A DNA stretch of 64,000 nt from Candidatus Zixiibacteriota bacterium (GCA_022614805.1 JAKEHY010000017.1:81758-145757); one strand, 5' to 3'; numbered from the stretch's first letter, positions 1 to 9,785 are shown. The notes: generated from the sequence alone by a model not told the origin. Program-made: numbers and translations.

Positions 1-527
1 TGTACGGTGTCGGGCTTTTGTACACCGGCAAATCCGGGGTGGGGAAAAGCGAAACCGCCCTCGACCTGGTGGAGCGGGGCCATCGGCTGGTGGCGGATGA
101 TATGGTGCGCATCATCAAAAAGGCGCCGGAGGTGATTGTCGGCACCGGCTTTGAGCTTCTGGGCCACCATATGGAGGTGCGCGGCATCGGGATTATCGAC
201 ATCGAAAAACTGTTCGGCATCCGCGCCATCCGGCTGCAAAAGCGCATTGAGGTGGAGGTGCGCCTGACCATCTGGTCGGAGGAGGAGCAGTATGAACGGC
301 TGGGGCTGGAGGAAAAACACACCGCCATCCTGGGGGTGGAAATTCCGGTGGTCACCATCCCCCTTTCCCCGGGCAAAAACATCACGGTCATATCGGAAGT
401 GATAGCGATGAACCATATGCTGAAAGTCTACGGCGAAAACACGGCGGAAGGGTTCGCCCAGCGCCTTTCGGAGGAAATCCACCGCCGCAAAATGACCACC
501 CGCTACCTCGAAAGCGATTACGAGTAA
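1..527 (+). CDS. hprK: HPr kinase/phosphorylase, 3' part (5' end outside window)
   Basis: This is the C-terminal catalytic half of HPr kinase/phosphorylase, which phosphorylates and dephosphorylates a serine of HPr or a Crh-like protein in carbon control. The reading frame is open from base 3, so the gene begins before the window; the internal TTG at 18 is not a real start. Visible motifs are the P-loop GKSGVGKSE (bases 27-53), the following LVADD segment with the acidic catalytic residues, and the family signature around GIGIIDIEKLFG. The C-terminus ends near the usual family end. The next gene, an MCE protein, follows after 30 bp and may be co-transcribed. In Gram-negative, PTS-poor genomes the role is often regulatory rather than sugar uptake; that part is inference. 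Confidence 0.93.
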   Translation, partial: YGVGLLYTGKSGVGKSETALDLVERGHRLVADDMVRIIKKAPEVIVGTGFELLGHHMEVRGIGIIDIEKLFGIRAIRLQKRIEVEVRLTIWSEEEQYERLGLEEKHTAILGVEIPVVTIPLSPGKNITVISEVIAMNHMLKVYGENTAEGFAQRLSEEIHRRKMTTRYLESDYE

Positions 528-557
528 CCCCCTTCCTGTCGATACCAATAAGGGGGT

Positions 558-1454
558 ATGAGTCCAAAAACAGCGGAATGGAAGGTGGGGCTGGTCATTT
601 TGGCCGCCGTCGCCCTTTTGATATACGGGATAATCTGGATACGGGGAGCCCGCTTCGGCCGGCAAACCTATCCGGTGGCGGTGATTTTTCCCAACGTCGG
701 TTCCCTCTCCGCCGGCGACCCGGTTTCCGTTTCCGGCGTGCTGAAGGGAAAAGTAAAAAAAATCGAGCTCTATCAGGGGGATGTGCGGGTTCATTTTACC
801 CTCGAAAAGGACGTGGTTTTGAAGAAAGACGCCCGCTTCACGGTGATGAACATCGGGCTGATGGGGGAGCGGTTCGTGGCGGTGGAAACGGGGAAATCGG
901 ATACCCTGCTTTCTCTGACTCCCTACCCCCGCGGTTACTATGACACGGGAATCCCGGAAGTGATGGGGATGATGGGGCGGATGATGGACGAGGTCAGAAA
1001 ATTGGTGGAAGCCTTGCGCGGCTCCATCGGCTCGCCCGGATATCTGGAAAAACTGGCTTCCATCGCGGAACAGGCGGAAGATATGAGCAAAAGGATAAAC
1101 CGGCTTTTGGCGAAAAATGAGGGCAAGGTGAACACGGCCTTTGACGATTTGTCCCGCGCCGCCAGCCAGCTAAAGAATTCGATTGCTAAAAACGCCGACG
1201 CTTTCGATTCCACGCTTGGCAACTTACACACGGCCTCGCAAAAAGTTGCCCCTTTGGTGGACGGGCTCGATTCGCTTCGGCTCTCTTTCAGGCGGATTAC
1301 CAACCAGATAGAAAAGCAGGAGGGGACCTTGGGCAAACTGGTTTTTGACCGGACGCTCTATGACCAGATGCGCAAAACCACTCGTGATTTGGATTCTTTG
1401 ATTCTGGACGTAAAACGCAACCCCCGCCGCTATTTGACGATTAAAGTGTTTTAA
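558..1454 (+). CDS. MCE/MlaD-family lipid-transport protein
   Basis: 298-residue single-pass protein of the MlaD/MCE family, whose members form periplasmic hexameric rings that shuttle phospholipids or other hydrophobic molecules between membranes. An N-terminal membrane anchor spans about residues 10-29. It is followed by an MCE domain (about 38-115) containing the typical VSVSGVLKGKVKKI turn and VMNIGLMGERFVAVE strand. The remainder is a long helical region (about 135-290) that would form the needle or coiled-coil part. A purine-rich stretch (AAGGGGG) lies just before the ATG. The stop codon overlaps the start of the GH57 gene. It is unlinked to the mlaEFD set at 43.5-46.0 kb, so this is a second MCE protein lacking its own local ATPase and permease. 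Confidence 0.88.
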   Translation: MSPKTAEWKVGLVILAAVALLIYGIIWIRGARFGRQTYPVAVIFPNVGSLSAGDPVSVSGVLKGKVKKIELYQGDVRVHFTLEKDVVLKKDARFTVMNIGLMGERFVAVETGKSDTLLSLTPYPRGYYDTGIPEVMGMMGRMMDEVRKLVEALRGSIGSPGYLEKLASIAEQAEDMSKRINRLLAKNEGKVNTAFDDLSRAASQLKNSIAKNADAFDSTLGNLHTASQKVAPLVDGLDSLRLSFRRITNQIEKQEGTLGKLVFDRTLYDQMRKTTRDLDSLILDVKRNPRRYLTIKVF

Positions 1455-3517
1455 TGCCCCATTCGTTTTATTTTGCCCTACACAATCACCAGCCGGTCGG
1501 GAATTTCGATTCGGTCATCGACCTTGCGTTTGAAAAAGCCTATCTCCCCTTCCTTCGGCTGGTAAAAAAGTTTCCGGCGTTCAAATTCGCTTTGCACAAC
1601 TCCGGCATCCTGTACGAGTGGGCCGAAAAACGGAAGCCGGAGTTTTTCAAGCTCATCGAAGACCTGCTCGACCAGAAACAACTGGAACTTTTGGGGGGCG
1701 GCTTTTACGAGCCGATTCTCCCTTCCATCCCGGAGGTTGACCGAATCGGGCAGATTTTGAAAATGTCGGACTATCTCGAAAAACGCTTTGGGGAAAGACC
1801 CACAGGCATCTGGGTGACGGAACGGGTCTGGGAGCCGAGTTTGCCAAAAACCCTCGCCCAAGCGGGGATTACTTACACGATGCTGGATGACACCCTCTTC
1901 AAGTATGCCGGTTATGACGGCCCCTTGACCGCCGGGCCGCTTTTGACGGAAGACGAGGGGCGTTGGGTGTATGTTTTTCCGATTCTAAAGGAGTTGCGTT
2001 ACAAAATCCCTTTCGGCCCTGTCGAGGAGGTCATCCATCAGCTTTTTTCCCAGCCCGAAAATCCCAAAAGCTGGGTCTATGCGGACGACGGCGAGAAATT
2101 CGGGAGTTGGCCGAAAACGTTCGAACACTGTTACACGAACGGCTGGCTGGAGCGGTTTTTGGCGGAAATTACCTCCCATTCCAACTCCCTGGAAATGAAA
2201 TTTTTCAGTGCGGCCGCCGCCCCGCGCCAACCGGCCGACCGCATCTACCTGCCCACGGCCGCTTACGAAGAAATGCTGGAGTGGGCCCTGCCGCCCAGGT
2301 TGCAACTGGAATACGAGGAGGTCAAGGAGCGAATTAAGCAAACGGGCAACTGGGAAAAGGCCGCTCCTTTTTTCCGGGGTGGCTTCTGGCGCAATTTTTT
2401 GGCGAAGTACCCGGAAGTAAACCAGCTGCACAAGAAGATGCTTTTTGTAAGCGGACGGCTGCAGACGCTCAAGAATAAACCCAAAATTGACAGAAAAAGG
2501 TGGAACGAGGCGCAACACTTGCTTTTCAAAGGGCAGTGCAACTGCCCCTTTTGGCACGGGGTTTTTGGCGGGGCCTATTTGACCCATCTGCGGGCCGCCA
2601 ACTACGAGGCCTTAATCGGCGCGCAAAACATCGCTTACGAGCTGGAGAACAGGAAACCGGTCGTCACCCTGGAAGCCATCGATTTTAATGCCGACGGCTG
2701 GGAGGAAACTGTAATTGAAACGCCAACCATCTTCTGCGTCATAGAACCTCGCCAAGGGGGATGTTTTAGCGAACTGGATTTCAAACCGAAGCAATTCAAC
2801 TTGCAGAATACATTTACCCCCTACCCGGAGGCGTATCACAAAAAGCTGGCGGAGCAAACCGCCTCTGTTTCCGGGGCGGCCACCATCCACGCGCGCATGC
2901 AGGCAAAAGACCAGAACCTGGAAAAATATCTTCCCCCCGAAGATGCCGCGGTTTGCCCCAATTGGAGCTTTCGTGAAAATATTGACGGCCACCCTATCCG
3001 CCTTTCTTACGAACCAAGACTCGAAAAACGCGAAACATCCGCCGCCGTTCTGCTGAAAGGAATCTGGGCAGCGGGACTTCTAATGGAAAAACGAATTGCC
3101 ATTAACGCCGGCCGACCTCGATTACGGTTTGAATATCATATAGAGAACACGTCGGCTGAAAAGCGATCCATAAAGCTGGAGAGCGAGTTCAATTTCAATT
3201 TCGAAGCGCCGTATGCCACCGACCGGTATTTCAAAATCAACGGGCAAAAGCCATCCCGGCCGACTTTGGAAGTGGAGGAAAAGGCAGGGAATGTGACCAC
3301 GGTTGAAATGATTGATGAATGGCGGAAGCTGACGGCACTTTTCCGGTTCGAGCAACCGATTAGCTTTGAGCGCCGCCCCATTTTCACTGTTTCACTTTCC
3401 GAGGGGGGCGCGGAGAAAACCTTTCAGGGCACCAAGCTGCTGTTCGGTTTTCCCGTCCACTTAAACCCCGGTCAATCAACCAAATCCAATTTCAGCTTGG
3501 AGCTTCTTTTGCTTTAA
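1454..3517 (+). CDS. Glycoside hydrolase family 57, 4-alpha-glucanotransferase/alpha-amylase-like
   Basis: 687-residue GH57 enzyme acting on alpha-1,4-glucans such as glycogen or maltodextrin; cytoplasmic, with no signal peptide. Region 1 is HNHQP (residues 10-14). The nucleophile region GIWVTERVWEP places Glu123 at the position known for the Thermococcus litoralis 4-alpha-glucanotransferase. The acid/base region YADDGEKFG places Asp213 at the equivalent of Asp214 there. The C-terminal half (about 400-687) matches the beta-sandwich domains that accompany the barrel in the glucanotransferase subgroup. Length fits that subgroup. Transferase rather than hydrolase activity is inferred from these similarities. 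The start ATG overlaps the stop of the upstream MCE gene. Confidence 0.9.
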   Translation: MPHSFYFALHNHQPVGNFDSVIDLAFEKAYLPFLRLVKKFPAFKFALHNSGILYEWAEKRKPEFFKLIEDLLDQKQLELLGGGFYEPILPSIPEVDRIGQILKMSDYLEKRFGERPTGIWVTERVWEPSLPKTLAQAGITYTMLDDTLFKYAGYDGPLTAGPLLTEDEGRWVYVFPILKELRYKIPFGPVEEVIHQLFSQPENPKSWVYADDGEKFGSWPKTFEHCYTNGWLERFLAEITSHSNSLEMKFFSAAAAPRQPADRIYLPTAAYEEMLEWALPPRLQLEYEEVKERIKQTGNWEKAAPFFRGGFWRNFLAKYPEVNQLHKKMLFVSGRLQTLKNKPKIDRKRWNEAQHLLFKGQCNCPFWHGVFGGAYLTHLRAANYEALIGAQNIAYELENRKPVVTLEAIDFNADGWEETVIETPTIFCVIEPRQGGCFSELDFKPKQFNLQNTFTPYPEAYHKKLAEQTASVSGAATIHARMQAKDQNLEKYLPPEDAAVCPNWSFRENIDGHPIRLSYEPRLEKRETSAAVLLKGIWAAGLLMEKRIAINAGRPRLRFEYHIENTSAEKRSIKLESEFNFNFEAPYATDRYFKINGQKPSRPTLEVEEKAGNVTTVEMIDEWRKLTALFRFEQPISFERRPIFTVSLSEGGAEKTFQGTKLLFGFPVHLNPGQSTKSNFSLELLLL

Positions 3518-3541
3518 CGATTTTTTTCGTTTCTTTCCTCT

Positions 3542-4684
3542 ATGTCAATCGGGCTTTACATCCACTTTCCGTTCTGTTCCAAAATCTGTCCCTACTGCGA
3601 TTTTTACGTTTTGCGGGAATCGAAAGCCAAACGGACAGCTTTCCTGTCCTATTACGAAAAAGAATTGAAGCTGCTCTCCGAGAGGAAACAAGAGCTTTTC
3701 AGTCAAAAACTGGAAACGATTTATTTTGGCGGCGGCACCCCTTCGCTCTTGGAAGCGGGACAATTTGCCATCCTTCTGAAACTGACAAAAAAATATTTTG
3801 CGGTCTTCTCCAATGCGGAAATTTCACTCGAAGCCAATCCCAATGACCTGTTGGGTAACAAATCGGAGGCATTCCATCGCCTCGGCATAAACCGGCTTTC
3901 GATAGGCGTGCAGAGCTTGAACGAGAACGAACTAAAAGCACTTGGAAGAGAACATTCGGCCAGGCAAGCCGCGGAGGCCGCTCAAAATGTCAGGAATTCC
4001 GGCTTTGAGAATTTCAATATTGACTTGATCTTTGGCGTTCCCGGCCAAACGCTCATTTCCTGGGAGCAAACTTTGGAAAAGGCAGTTAAGGGGCGGCCCG
4101 CGCATATTTCGACCTACAGTTTGACTATCGAGGAACGGACTTCTTTTTACAAACTGCAACAAGCAGGCAAGCTGCAACTGCCGCCGGATGAGATTTGTCA
4201 GGAAATGTATTTAAGGGGAGTCGAATTTCTGGAAAAAGAGGGTTATGGGCAGTACGAAATTTCCAATTTTGCCCGCTCCGGTTTCCAGTCTCGGCACAAC
4301 CGGAACTACTGGCAGCGGAAGAGTTATCTAGGTCTTGGCCCTTCGGCCCACTCTTTTTTCAGCAATCAACGCTGGGCCAACGTCCGCAGCCTTCCCATCT
4401 ACCAGCGGAAGCTGGATGCCGGCCAGCCGCCTCGGGAGTTTGAAGAGGACATCGACCAAAGGAAAGCCATCGAAGAAGCGCTGCTTTTGGGCCTGCGGCA
4501 AAAGGAGGGGATTGGTCTGGAGAATCTGAAGGTGGAATTCGGCTATGATGTTGAGAAGGAAAAAGGAGCACTGCTTAATAGGTTGGCCGTCCAAAACTTC
4601 GTTCAGAAGGAAAACGGCCGGTTGCGGCTCACGCCGCTCGGGTTTTATGTCTCCGACAAGATAGTATCCGAACTTTTTCCGTAA
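3542..4684 (+). CDS. hemW: HemW-type radical SAM heme chaperone
   Basis: 380-residue radical SAM protein. The cluster motif CSKICPYC gives Cys12, Cys16 and Cys19. The following residues are DFY, so the fourth cysteine typical of the genuine coproporphyrinogen dehydrogenase HemN (CxxxCxxCxC) is absent. That separates HemW, a heme-binding chaperone, from HemN. YFGGGTPSLL (SAM binding), LSIGVQSLNENELKALGR and the C-terminal HemN_C-like part (about 285-375) are all present. It lies 24 bp after the GH57 gene and probably shares its transcript. Many genomes annotate this family as oxygen-independent coproporphyrinogen oxidase; the missing cysteine argues against that activity. Confidence 0.92.
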   Translation: MSIGLYIHFPFCSKICPYCDFYVLRESKAKRTAFLSYYEKELKLLSERKQELFSQKLETIYFGGGTPSLLEAGQFAILLKLTKKYFAVFSNAEISLEANPNDLLGNKSEAFHRLGINRLSIGVQSLNENELKALGREHSARQAAEAAQNVRNSGFENFNIDLIFGVPGQTLISWEQTLEKAVKGRPAHISTYSLTIEERTSFYKLQQAGKLQLPPDEICQEMYLRGVEFLEKEGYGQYEISNFARSGFQSRHNRNYWQRKSYLGLGPSAHSFFSNQRWANVRSLPIYQRKLDAGQPPREFEEDIDQRKAIEEALLLGLRQKEGIGLENLKVEFGYDVEKEKGALLNRLAVQNFVQKENGRLRLTPLGFYVSDKIVSELFP

Positions 4685-4799
4685 CCACCCGGCCGTTTTT
4701 TTCCGATACTAATAATAGAAGGGTGAACAAGCGTACGGCCTCTTTTTCACCGAATAATATGGCTTGTCGGAATGCTTTTCAACTCCTTTCTTATTGGGT

Positions 4800-7613
4800 A
4801 TGGAACGGGTGACCGGCGACAGTAAAATAGTCAGGGATTTGGCCAAGCTTGTGGAAGGGGACGTGCTTTTCGACGAGCTTTCCCGTCAGGAGTACGCCAC
4901 TGCTGCCTGCATTTTCAAAATCCGCCCGCTGGGAGCGGTCTGCCCTAAGAGCAAAAAAGACGTCGAGGTGCTGGTTAAATACGCCCGTGCCCATCAAATT
5001 TCACTGACACCAAGAGGCGGCGGCTCCGGTCTTTCCGGTCAGGCGCTCGGGGCCGGAATTGTGGTCGATTTCTCCCGCTATATGAACAAGGTCGTAGGTA
5101 TCAATCCGGAAGAAAAGACTGTCCGCGTTCAGCCGGGATTGATTTACACCAAGTTGAACGAGGCGGCCACCAAATACAACCTTTTTCTGCCGCCCGACCC
5201 TTCCAGCGGCTCCTACTGCACGGTGGGGGGGATGATTGCCAACAACTCCGCCGGCGCCCACACCGTTTTTTACGGCACCACACGGGATTTTGTCGAATCG
5301 CTGGAAACCGTCGTCTCGGACGGTTTCCGGGTCGAAAGCAGCCGGCTGGCGGGCAATTCAAACCTCACGGCTGAACTTGCAAACACCTGCAAGCAAACCG
5401 AAGAGCTTCTCTTGTCAAATCGACAGGCTATTCTGGACTCTACTGTCCAAGTCACAAAAAACTCGGCCGGATACAATCTGGACGGCGCTCTGAAAAGCGG
5501 CGGGGTCGATTTTACCCAACTTTTGGTCGGCTCGGAAGGGACGCTCGGAATTGTGACTGAAGCGACTTTTCGGTTGCTGCCCAGACTGCCCCACCGGGCC
5601 GTTACCCTTTTGTATTTTGATGACTGGGAAAAAGCCTCGCAAGCGGTAGTGGAACTGCTCAAGCTCGCGCCATCGGCCCTGGAGTTGGTGGATGAAACCT
5701 TCGTTTCTTACGTGCGCAAAGGCCGGCAGGAACTGCGCCCCTTTTTGCCGGAAAAATCGACTGCGGTGATATTGCTCGAATTCGAAGGCCAAACGCCGGA
5801 GGAAGTGAAGGAAAAAATCCCCGCCGGCGTGCGTGCGGCTGCTCCCCTTGCCTTCGGCACCCGCGCCGCCTTTGCACCTAAAGAACAAAACGCCCTCTGG
5901 GAAACCCGCCGGGCGGCCCTGCCGATTGTCTATAAAGCCAGCCCGATTAAAAAGCCGATGAATTTTATCGACGATTCCGCCGTCCCACCGCAAAATCTGG
6001 GACGTTACATCAACGGCCTGAAGCAGATTATGGGGAAGCGGGGCATTGAACTGGTCATCTTCGGTCATGCCGGCAACGGCAATGTGCACATTACCCCACT
6101 AATGGACCCGCACGAGCCGGGTTTCGAAAACCGGTTGGTGGAAATTTCGGATGAGGCGTTTGACCTGACCTTAAAGCTGGGTGGCACTATCTCGGCCGAG
6201 CACGGCGATGGGGTGATGCGTTCACCTTATCTCAAAAGACAATACCCCAAGACCTATCCCCTCTTCGAGCGGCTGAAAAAAATCTGGGACCCGGAGAACA
6301 TTCTCAACCCCGGCAAAATCGTTACCGATTACAACCATATCCCGGTCAACATCCTTCGTTTCCCTAAAAAATTCATCCCGACCGGCACCGTTTTCGACCA
6401 GCCCCGCTGGCGAGTCGAGATTGAAAAATGCCACGGCTGCGGCGCCTGCCGCAACTACTGCCCGGTGGCGGCCGAAACCGAAATCGAACCCGCCACCGCC
6501 CGTGCCAAGCCGAATTTGTTGATGGGCGTCATCACCGGCGAACTTCCGGTTGACCTGCTTTTCGACGAGCGTTTCAAAAGCGTGGCTGATTTATGCTTCA
6601 ACTGCCGGCTCTGTCTTTCCGAATGCCCCACCGCCGTGGACGTCCCCGATTTGGCCATTCTGACCCGAACCCTGTACGCCGAAAAGCACGGCCAGACCCT
6701 GCGCAACAAGGTGCTGTCGCACGCCGACACCAGTTCCAAGCTGGCCTCCCTGATGCCGAAGGTGACCAACTGGGCCCTTTCCCTGCGGCTCAATCGCATC
6801 TTTATGGAACGAATCTTAGGCATCCACCGGGACCGGGAGTTTGCTCCGGCGCTAAGACCTTTTCCTTTAAAACAGAAAACAAACTACGCAGGCAAAAGGA
6901 AGGTCGCCTACTTTCCGGGTTGTTTCGCCCGCTTCAACGACGTGAACGGCGAAGCGCAGGCGGCCTTGAAGGTGTTGCAGAAAAACGGCGTTGAAGTCCT
7001 GGTTCCGGAACAAAAATGCTGCGGGATTGCGATGATAACCGTCGGGAGTGAAGAAGATGCCCGAAAGAATGCCCGATTCAATGTCGAGGTCTTGGCCCCG
7101 CTGGTAAAGCAGGGGTATGAGGTCGTCGCCTCCGCCCCCTCCTGTGCTTTGGCGATTTACGAAGATTATCCCCGGCTATTGAATACGGAAGAGGCCCATC
7201 TGGTCAGCCAAGCGACCAAAGAAATTCATCAATACCTGTGGGAACTATACCAGCGCAAGGAACTGAACCGGAGCTTCAAACCGGTCGATTTGCACTTGGT
7301 GTGGCACAACCCCTGCCATTCCAAGGCCCTGGGAGTCGAACGGGAGCCGATTGAGCTTTTGCGGCTGGTTCCCGGGGTGGTCGTGGAAGAGATTGCCGAT
7401 TCCTGTTGCGGAATGGCCGGAACCTTCGGCTTCAAAACCGAAAATTTCGACCTGTCGATGAAAATCGGAAACCGATTATTCGAGGAAATCAAGCGCACCG
7501 GCGTCACCGCCGTGGCGACCTCCTGCGGCACCTGCAACATCCAGATTGCCCAGGGGACCCGCCTGCCCGTCCGCCATACCCTCTCGATTCTGGCCGAGGC
7601 CTACCGGGATTAA
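4800..7613 (+). CDS. Fused FAD-linked oxidase and Fe-S/CCG-domain oxidoreductase (GlcD-GlcF type)
   Basis: About 937 residues from the ATG at 4800. The frame is open further upstream to a TTG at 4764, but neither start has a clear ribosome site. The N-terminal half is a PCMH-type FAD-binding domain (TPRGGGSGLSGQ; VGGMIANNSAGAH) followed by the FAD-oxidase C domain ending in GHAGNGNVHITP and AEHGDGVMR. The C-terminal half has two 4Fe-4S motifs (CHGCGACRNYCP near residue 545 and CFNCRLCLSECP) and two CCG domains (KCCGIAM, DSCCGMAGTFG). It is therefore a one-polypeptide equivalent of GlcD plus GlcF, oxidising D-lactate, glycolate or another 2-hydroxyacid and passing electrons to quinone. The exact substrate cannot be read from sequence. 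Confidence 0.9.
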   Translation: MERVTGDSKIVRDLAKLVEGDVLFDELSRQEYATAACIFKIRPLGAVCPKSKKDVEVLVKYARAHQISLTPRGGGSGLSGQALGAGIVVDFSRYMNKVVGINPEEKTVRVQPGLIYTKLNEAATKYNLFLPPDPSSGSYCTVGGMIANNSAGAHTVFYGTTRDFVESLETVVSDGFRVESSRLAGNSNLTAELANTCKQTEELLLSNRQAILDSTVQVTKNSAGYNLDGALKSGGVDFTQLLVGSEGTLGIVTEATFRLLPRLPHRAVTLLYFDDWEKASQAVVELLKLAPSALELVDETFVSYVRKGRQELRPFLPEKSTAVILLEFEGQTPEEVKEKIPAGVRAAAPLAFGTRAAFAPKEQNALWETRRAALPIVYKASPIKKPMNFIDDSAVPPQNLGRYINGLKQIMGKRGIELVIFGHAGNGNVHITPLMDPHEPGFENRLVEISDEAFDLTLKLGGTISAEHGDGVMRSPYLKRQYPKTYPLFERLKKIWDPENILNPGKIVTDYNHIPVNILRFPKKFIPTGTVFDQPRWRVEIEKCHGCGACRNYCPVAAETEIEPATARAKPNLLMGVITGELPVDLLFDERFKSVADLCFNCRLCLSECPTAVDVPDLAILTRTLYAEKHGQTLRNKVLSHADTSSKLASLMPKVTNWALSLRLNRIFMERILGIHRDREFAPALRPFPLKQKTNYAGKRKVAYFPGCFARFNDVNGEAQAALKVLQKNGVEVLVPEQKCCGIAMITVGSEEDARKNARFNVEVLAPLVKQGYEVVASAPSCALAIYEDYPRLLNTEEAHLVSQATKEIHQYLWELYQRKELNRSFKPVDLHLVWHNPCHSKALGVEREPIELLRLVPGVVVEEIADSCCGMAGTFGFKTENFDLSMKIGNRLFEEIKRTGVTAVATSCGTCNIQIAQGTRLPVRHTLSILAEAYRD

Positions 7614-7638
7614 CTGGGTTTTCGGCAGACATTTTGCG

Positions 7639-7644
7639 TATAAT
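7639..7644 (+). promoter_or_regulatory. Possible -10 element
   Basis: A perfect TATAAT lies 13 bp upstream of the AGGGAG ribosome site used by the gene starting at 7657. No good -35 hexamer is seen 16-18 bp upstream, so a promoter is only suggested. Confidence 0.35.
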
Positions 7645-7656
7645 TTAAGGGAGAAG

Positions 7657-8913
7657 ATGCTGAAAAAACTGCTGGTAATTTTGCTTTTAAGTCCGGCCGG
7701 AGTGCAGGCCGACAAACTTTTGATTTATATGGACGGCAAACAGACCGACCACCTGAAGGCCTACGGCGTGGCTTACTGGATCTTAAGCCTTGGCCAAAAT
7801 GTGGAGTGGCTTTTGAATTACCGGGGCGGTTCCTTTATGGCCGACCCAGCCCCGGAGCTGGAAAAACTCTGCCGTCTGCGGGGGGTGGGGTTTGAAATCA
7901 TCTCCACCGGCGACGCCAATCAAATTTACCAGACCATCGAAGAAAACAACATGGAAGTGATTTTGCTGGAAAAACCTCCGAAAATAGCCATTTACACCCC
8001 TCCCAATAAAGAACCCTGGGACGATGCCGTGACGCTCGCTTTAACCTATGCTGAAATTCCGTACGGCACCCTGTGGGACGCCGAGGTACTGGCCGGAGAA
8101 CTGGCGAAATATGACTGGATTCACCTGCACCACGAGGACTTCTCCGGCCAGTATGGAAAATTCTACGCAATGTACCGCAATGCCGATTGGTACCGGCAGG
8201 AGGTTGCCGCCAACCAGACGATGGCCCATCAATTGGGATTCGCCAAGGTATCCGTGGCGAAAAAAGCGGTTTCCCGGGCAATCAAGGACTACGTCGCCGC
8301 GGGGGGAATGCTTTTTGCGATGTGCTCCGCCACCGAAACCATCGATATTGCCTTTGCCGTCGATTCGACCGACATTGTTGACGCAGTTTTCGACGGCGAC
8401 CCGCCGGACGCCGACTACAGCCGCCGGCTGAATTACAACCGGACCTGGGCTTTCACCAACTTTCAGGTCTTTCCGGAGCCGTTCGACCACCGCCGCTCGG
8501 ACATCGACGTCACCTACGACCGCAACCGCTGGGTGCCGAACCCGAAGGCCGACTTTTTCACCCTGTTTGAATTTTCCGCCAAGTTGGACCCGGTGCCGAC
8601 GATGCTGGTGCAAAACCACAATGCCGCTGTGGCCGGCTTTATGGGGCTGACCACCGCTTTCCGGCGTTCGCTTCTTAAAAAATACGTCACCATCCTTGGG
8701 GAAATCCCGGAAGCCGACGAGGTGCGCTACATCCACGGCAACTTCGGGCAGGGAACCTGGACTTTTCTGGCCGGCCACGACCCGGAGGATTACGAACACC
8801 AGATTGGCGACCCCCCCACCGATTTGGCCCTGCACAAAAATTCTCCCGGCTACCGGCTGATTTTGAACAACGTCCTCTTCCCGGCGGCCCGGCAGAAAGA
8901 ACGGAAAACTTGA
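7657..8913 (+). CDS. Secreted conserved protein of the family mislabelled 'asparagine synthetase B'
   Basis: 418 residues from the ATG at 7657, chosen because it has an AGGGAG ribosome site and begins with a signal peptide (MLKKLLVILLLSPAGVQA); an upstream in-frame start is inside the previous gene. The mature protein has the conserved stretches HLKAYGVAYW, WLLNYRGGSF, PWDDAVTLALTYAEIP, HLHHEDFSGQYGKF and FGQGTWTFLAGHDPEDY. I recall this set from a Bacteroidetes-wide family often labelled asparagine synthetase B. I see neither the N-terminal Cys glutaminase site nor an ATP-pyrophosphatase loop of real AsnB, so that name is not supported. The many His, Asp and Trp residues and the fold-like AAGGMLFAMCSATE segment suggest a periplasmic enzyme of the glutamine-amidotransferase-like superfold, but function is unknown. 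Confidence 0.8.
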   Translation: MLKKLLVILLLSPAGVQADKLLIYMDGKQTDHLKAYGVAYWILSLGQNVEWLLNYRGGSFMADPAPELEKLCRLRGVGFEIISTGDANQIYQTIEENNMEVILLEKPPKIAIYTPPNKEPWDDAVTLALTYAEIPYGTLWDAEVLAGELAKYDWIHLHHEDFSGQYGKFYAMYRNADWYRQEVAANQTMAHQLGFAKVSVAKKAVSRAIKDYVAAGGMLFAMCSATETIDIAFAVDSTDIVDAVFDGDPPDADYSRRLNYNRTWAFTNFQVFPEPFDHRRSDIDVTYDRNRWVPNPKADFFTLFEFSAKLDPVPTMLVQNHNAAVAGFMGLTTAFRRSLLKKYVTILGEIPEADEVRYIHGNFGQGTWTFLAGHDPEDYEHQIGDPPTDLALHKNSPGYRLILNNVLFPAARQKERKT

Positions 8914-9752
8914 AAAATTTGGGTTTTTCTGCCAACCGCCGGAATACTTCCATCGAGGAGGCCGTCGCCAAGGCGGTTGAATGGAAGCTGGAAGCGCTGG
9001 AAATAAACCTGAACCGTCCCGAATATTTTCCGGAGAATTTCGATTCTCCCAGGAAAACCGCGATAAGAAAAACGTCCGAAAAATCGGAAATCCGGCTCCT
9101 GCTGCATGCTCCCGACGACATCAATCTCCTTTCCCGCCACAAAAACATCCGCCTGGCGGGGGTGGAGCGGTTAAAGGAGATGCTCGCTTTCGGAAAGGAG
9201 CTTGGGGCCGTTTATTTCACCTTGCATACCGGCAAAGTCGGCCTAGTGGCTACCGCTTCGGGTCGGGTCAAGATTATGCAGCATCCGACCTTCAAGCCGC
9301 TGGCGGAGAATTTTCGCGACTCGGCCCTCCGGCTTTTGGACGCGGCCGAAGGCCAGCTGGAGATGGGCTTCGAAAACACCAATCATTTCGAGGGATTTTT
9401 CGAGGAAGTCATCGCCGAATTGCTGGAGCAAACCCAGCTCAAACTAACCTGGGATATCGGCCACTCCTTTGCCGAAACCCCGGAAAAAATCAAGCAGACG
9501 CTGCGCTTTTTCTTCACTCATCTTCACCGGGTGCGAACGGTTCATTTGCACGACCGCAACGAGAAAACCGACCACCTGCCGGTCGGCTCCGGAACCATTC
9601 CCTGGAAACGGTTCGGCGAGGTTTTGCAAACGGACGAGATATTCAAGATTGTGGAAGTCAAGGATGCCGAAGCTATCGAGACCTCACTGAACTTTCTGCG
9701 CAAGCTGTCTTTTGGTCAAACTTTTTCAGCCCCCCCCGTCTCTAAAAAGTAG
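8910..9752 (+). CDS. Sugar phosphate isomerase/epimerase-like TIM-barrel protein
   Basis: 280-residue member of the AP-endonuclease-2/xylose-isomerase-like TIM-barrel superfamily. Typical metal-ligand segments are visible: LLLHAPDDIN, YFTLHTGK, MGFENTNH, TWDIGHS and VHLHDRN, together with a final EVKD. These would hold a divalent metal at the barrel mouth. It starts with TTG, whose first bases overlap the TGA of the previous gene, so translation is probably coupled. A terminator-like hairpin follows the gene. The substrate cannot be inferred; sugar isomerases, inosose dehydratases and endonuclease IV relatives share these motifs. Confidence 0.8.
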   Translation: MKNLGFSANRRNTSIEEAVAKAVEWKLEALEINLNRPEYFPENFDSPRKTAIRKTSEKSEIRLLLHAPDDINLLSRHKNIRLAGVERLKEMLAFGKELGAVYFTLHTGKVGLVATASGRVKIMQHPTFKPLAENFRDSALRLLDAAEGQLEMGFENTNHFEGFFEEVIAELLEQTQLKLTWDIGHSFAETPEKIKQTLRFFFTHLHRVRTVHLHDRNEKTDHLPVGSGTIPWKRFGEVLQTDEIFKIVEVKDAEAIETSLNFLRKLSFGQTFSAPPVSKK

Positions 9753-9785
9753 CTGACAAAGGTATCGGGTAACTTTTCCCCAATA

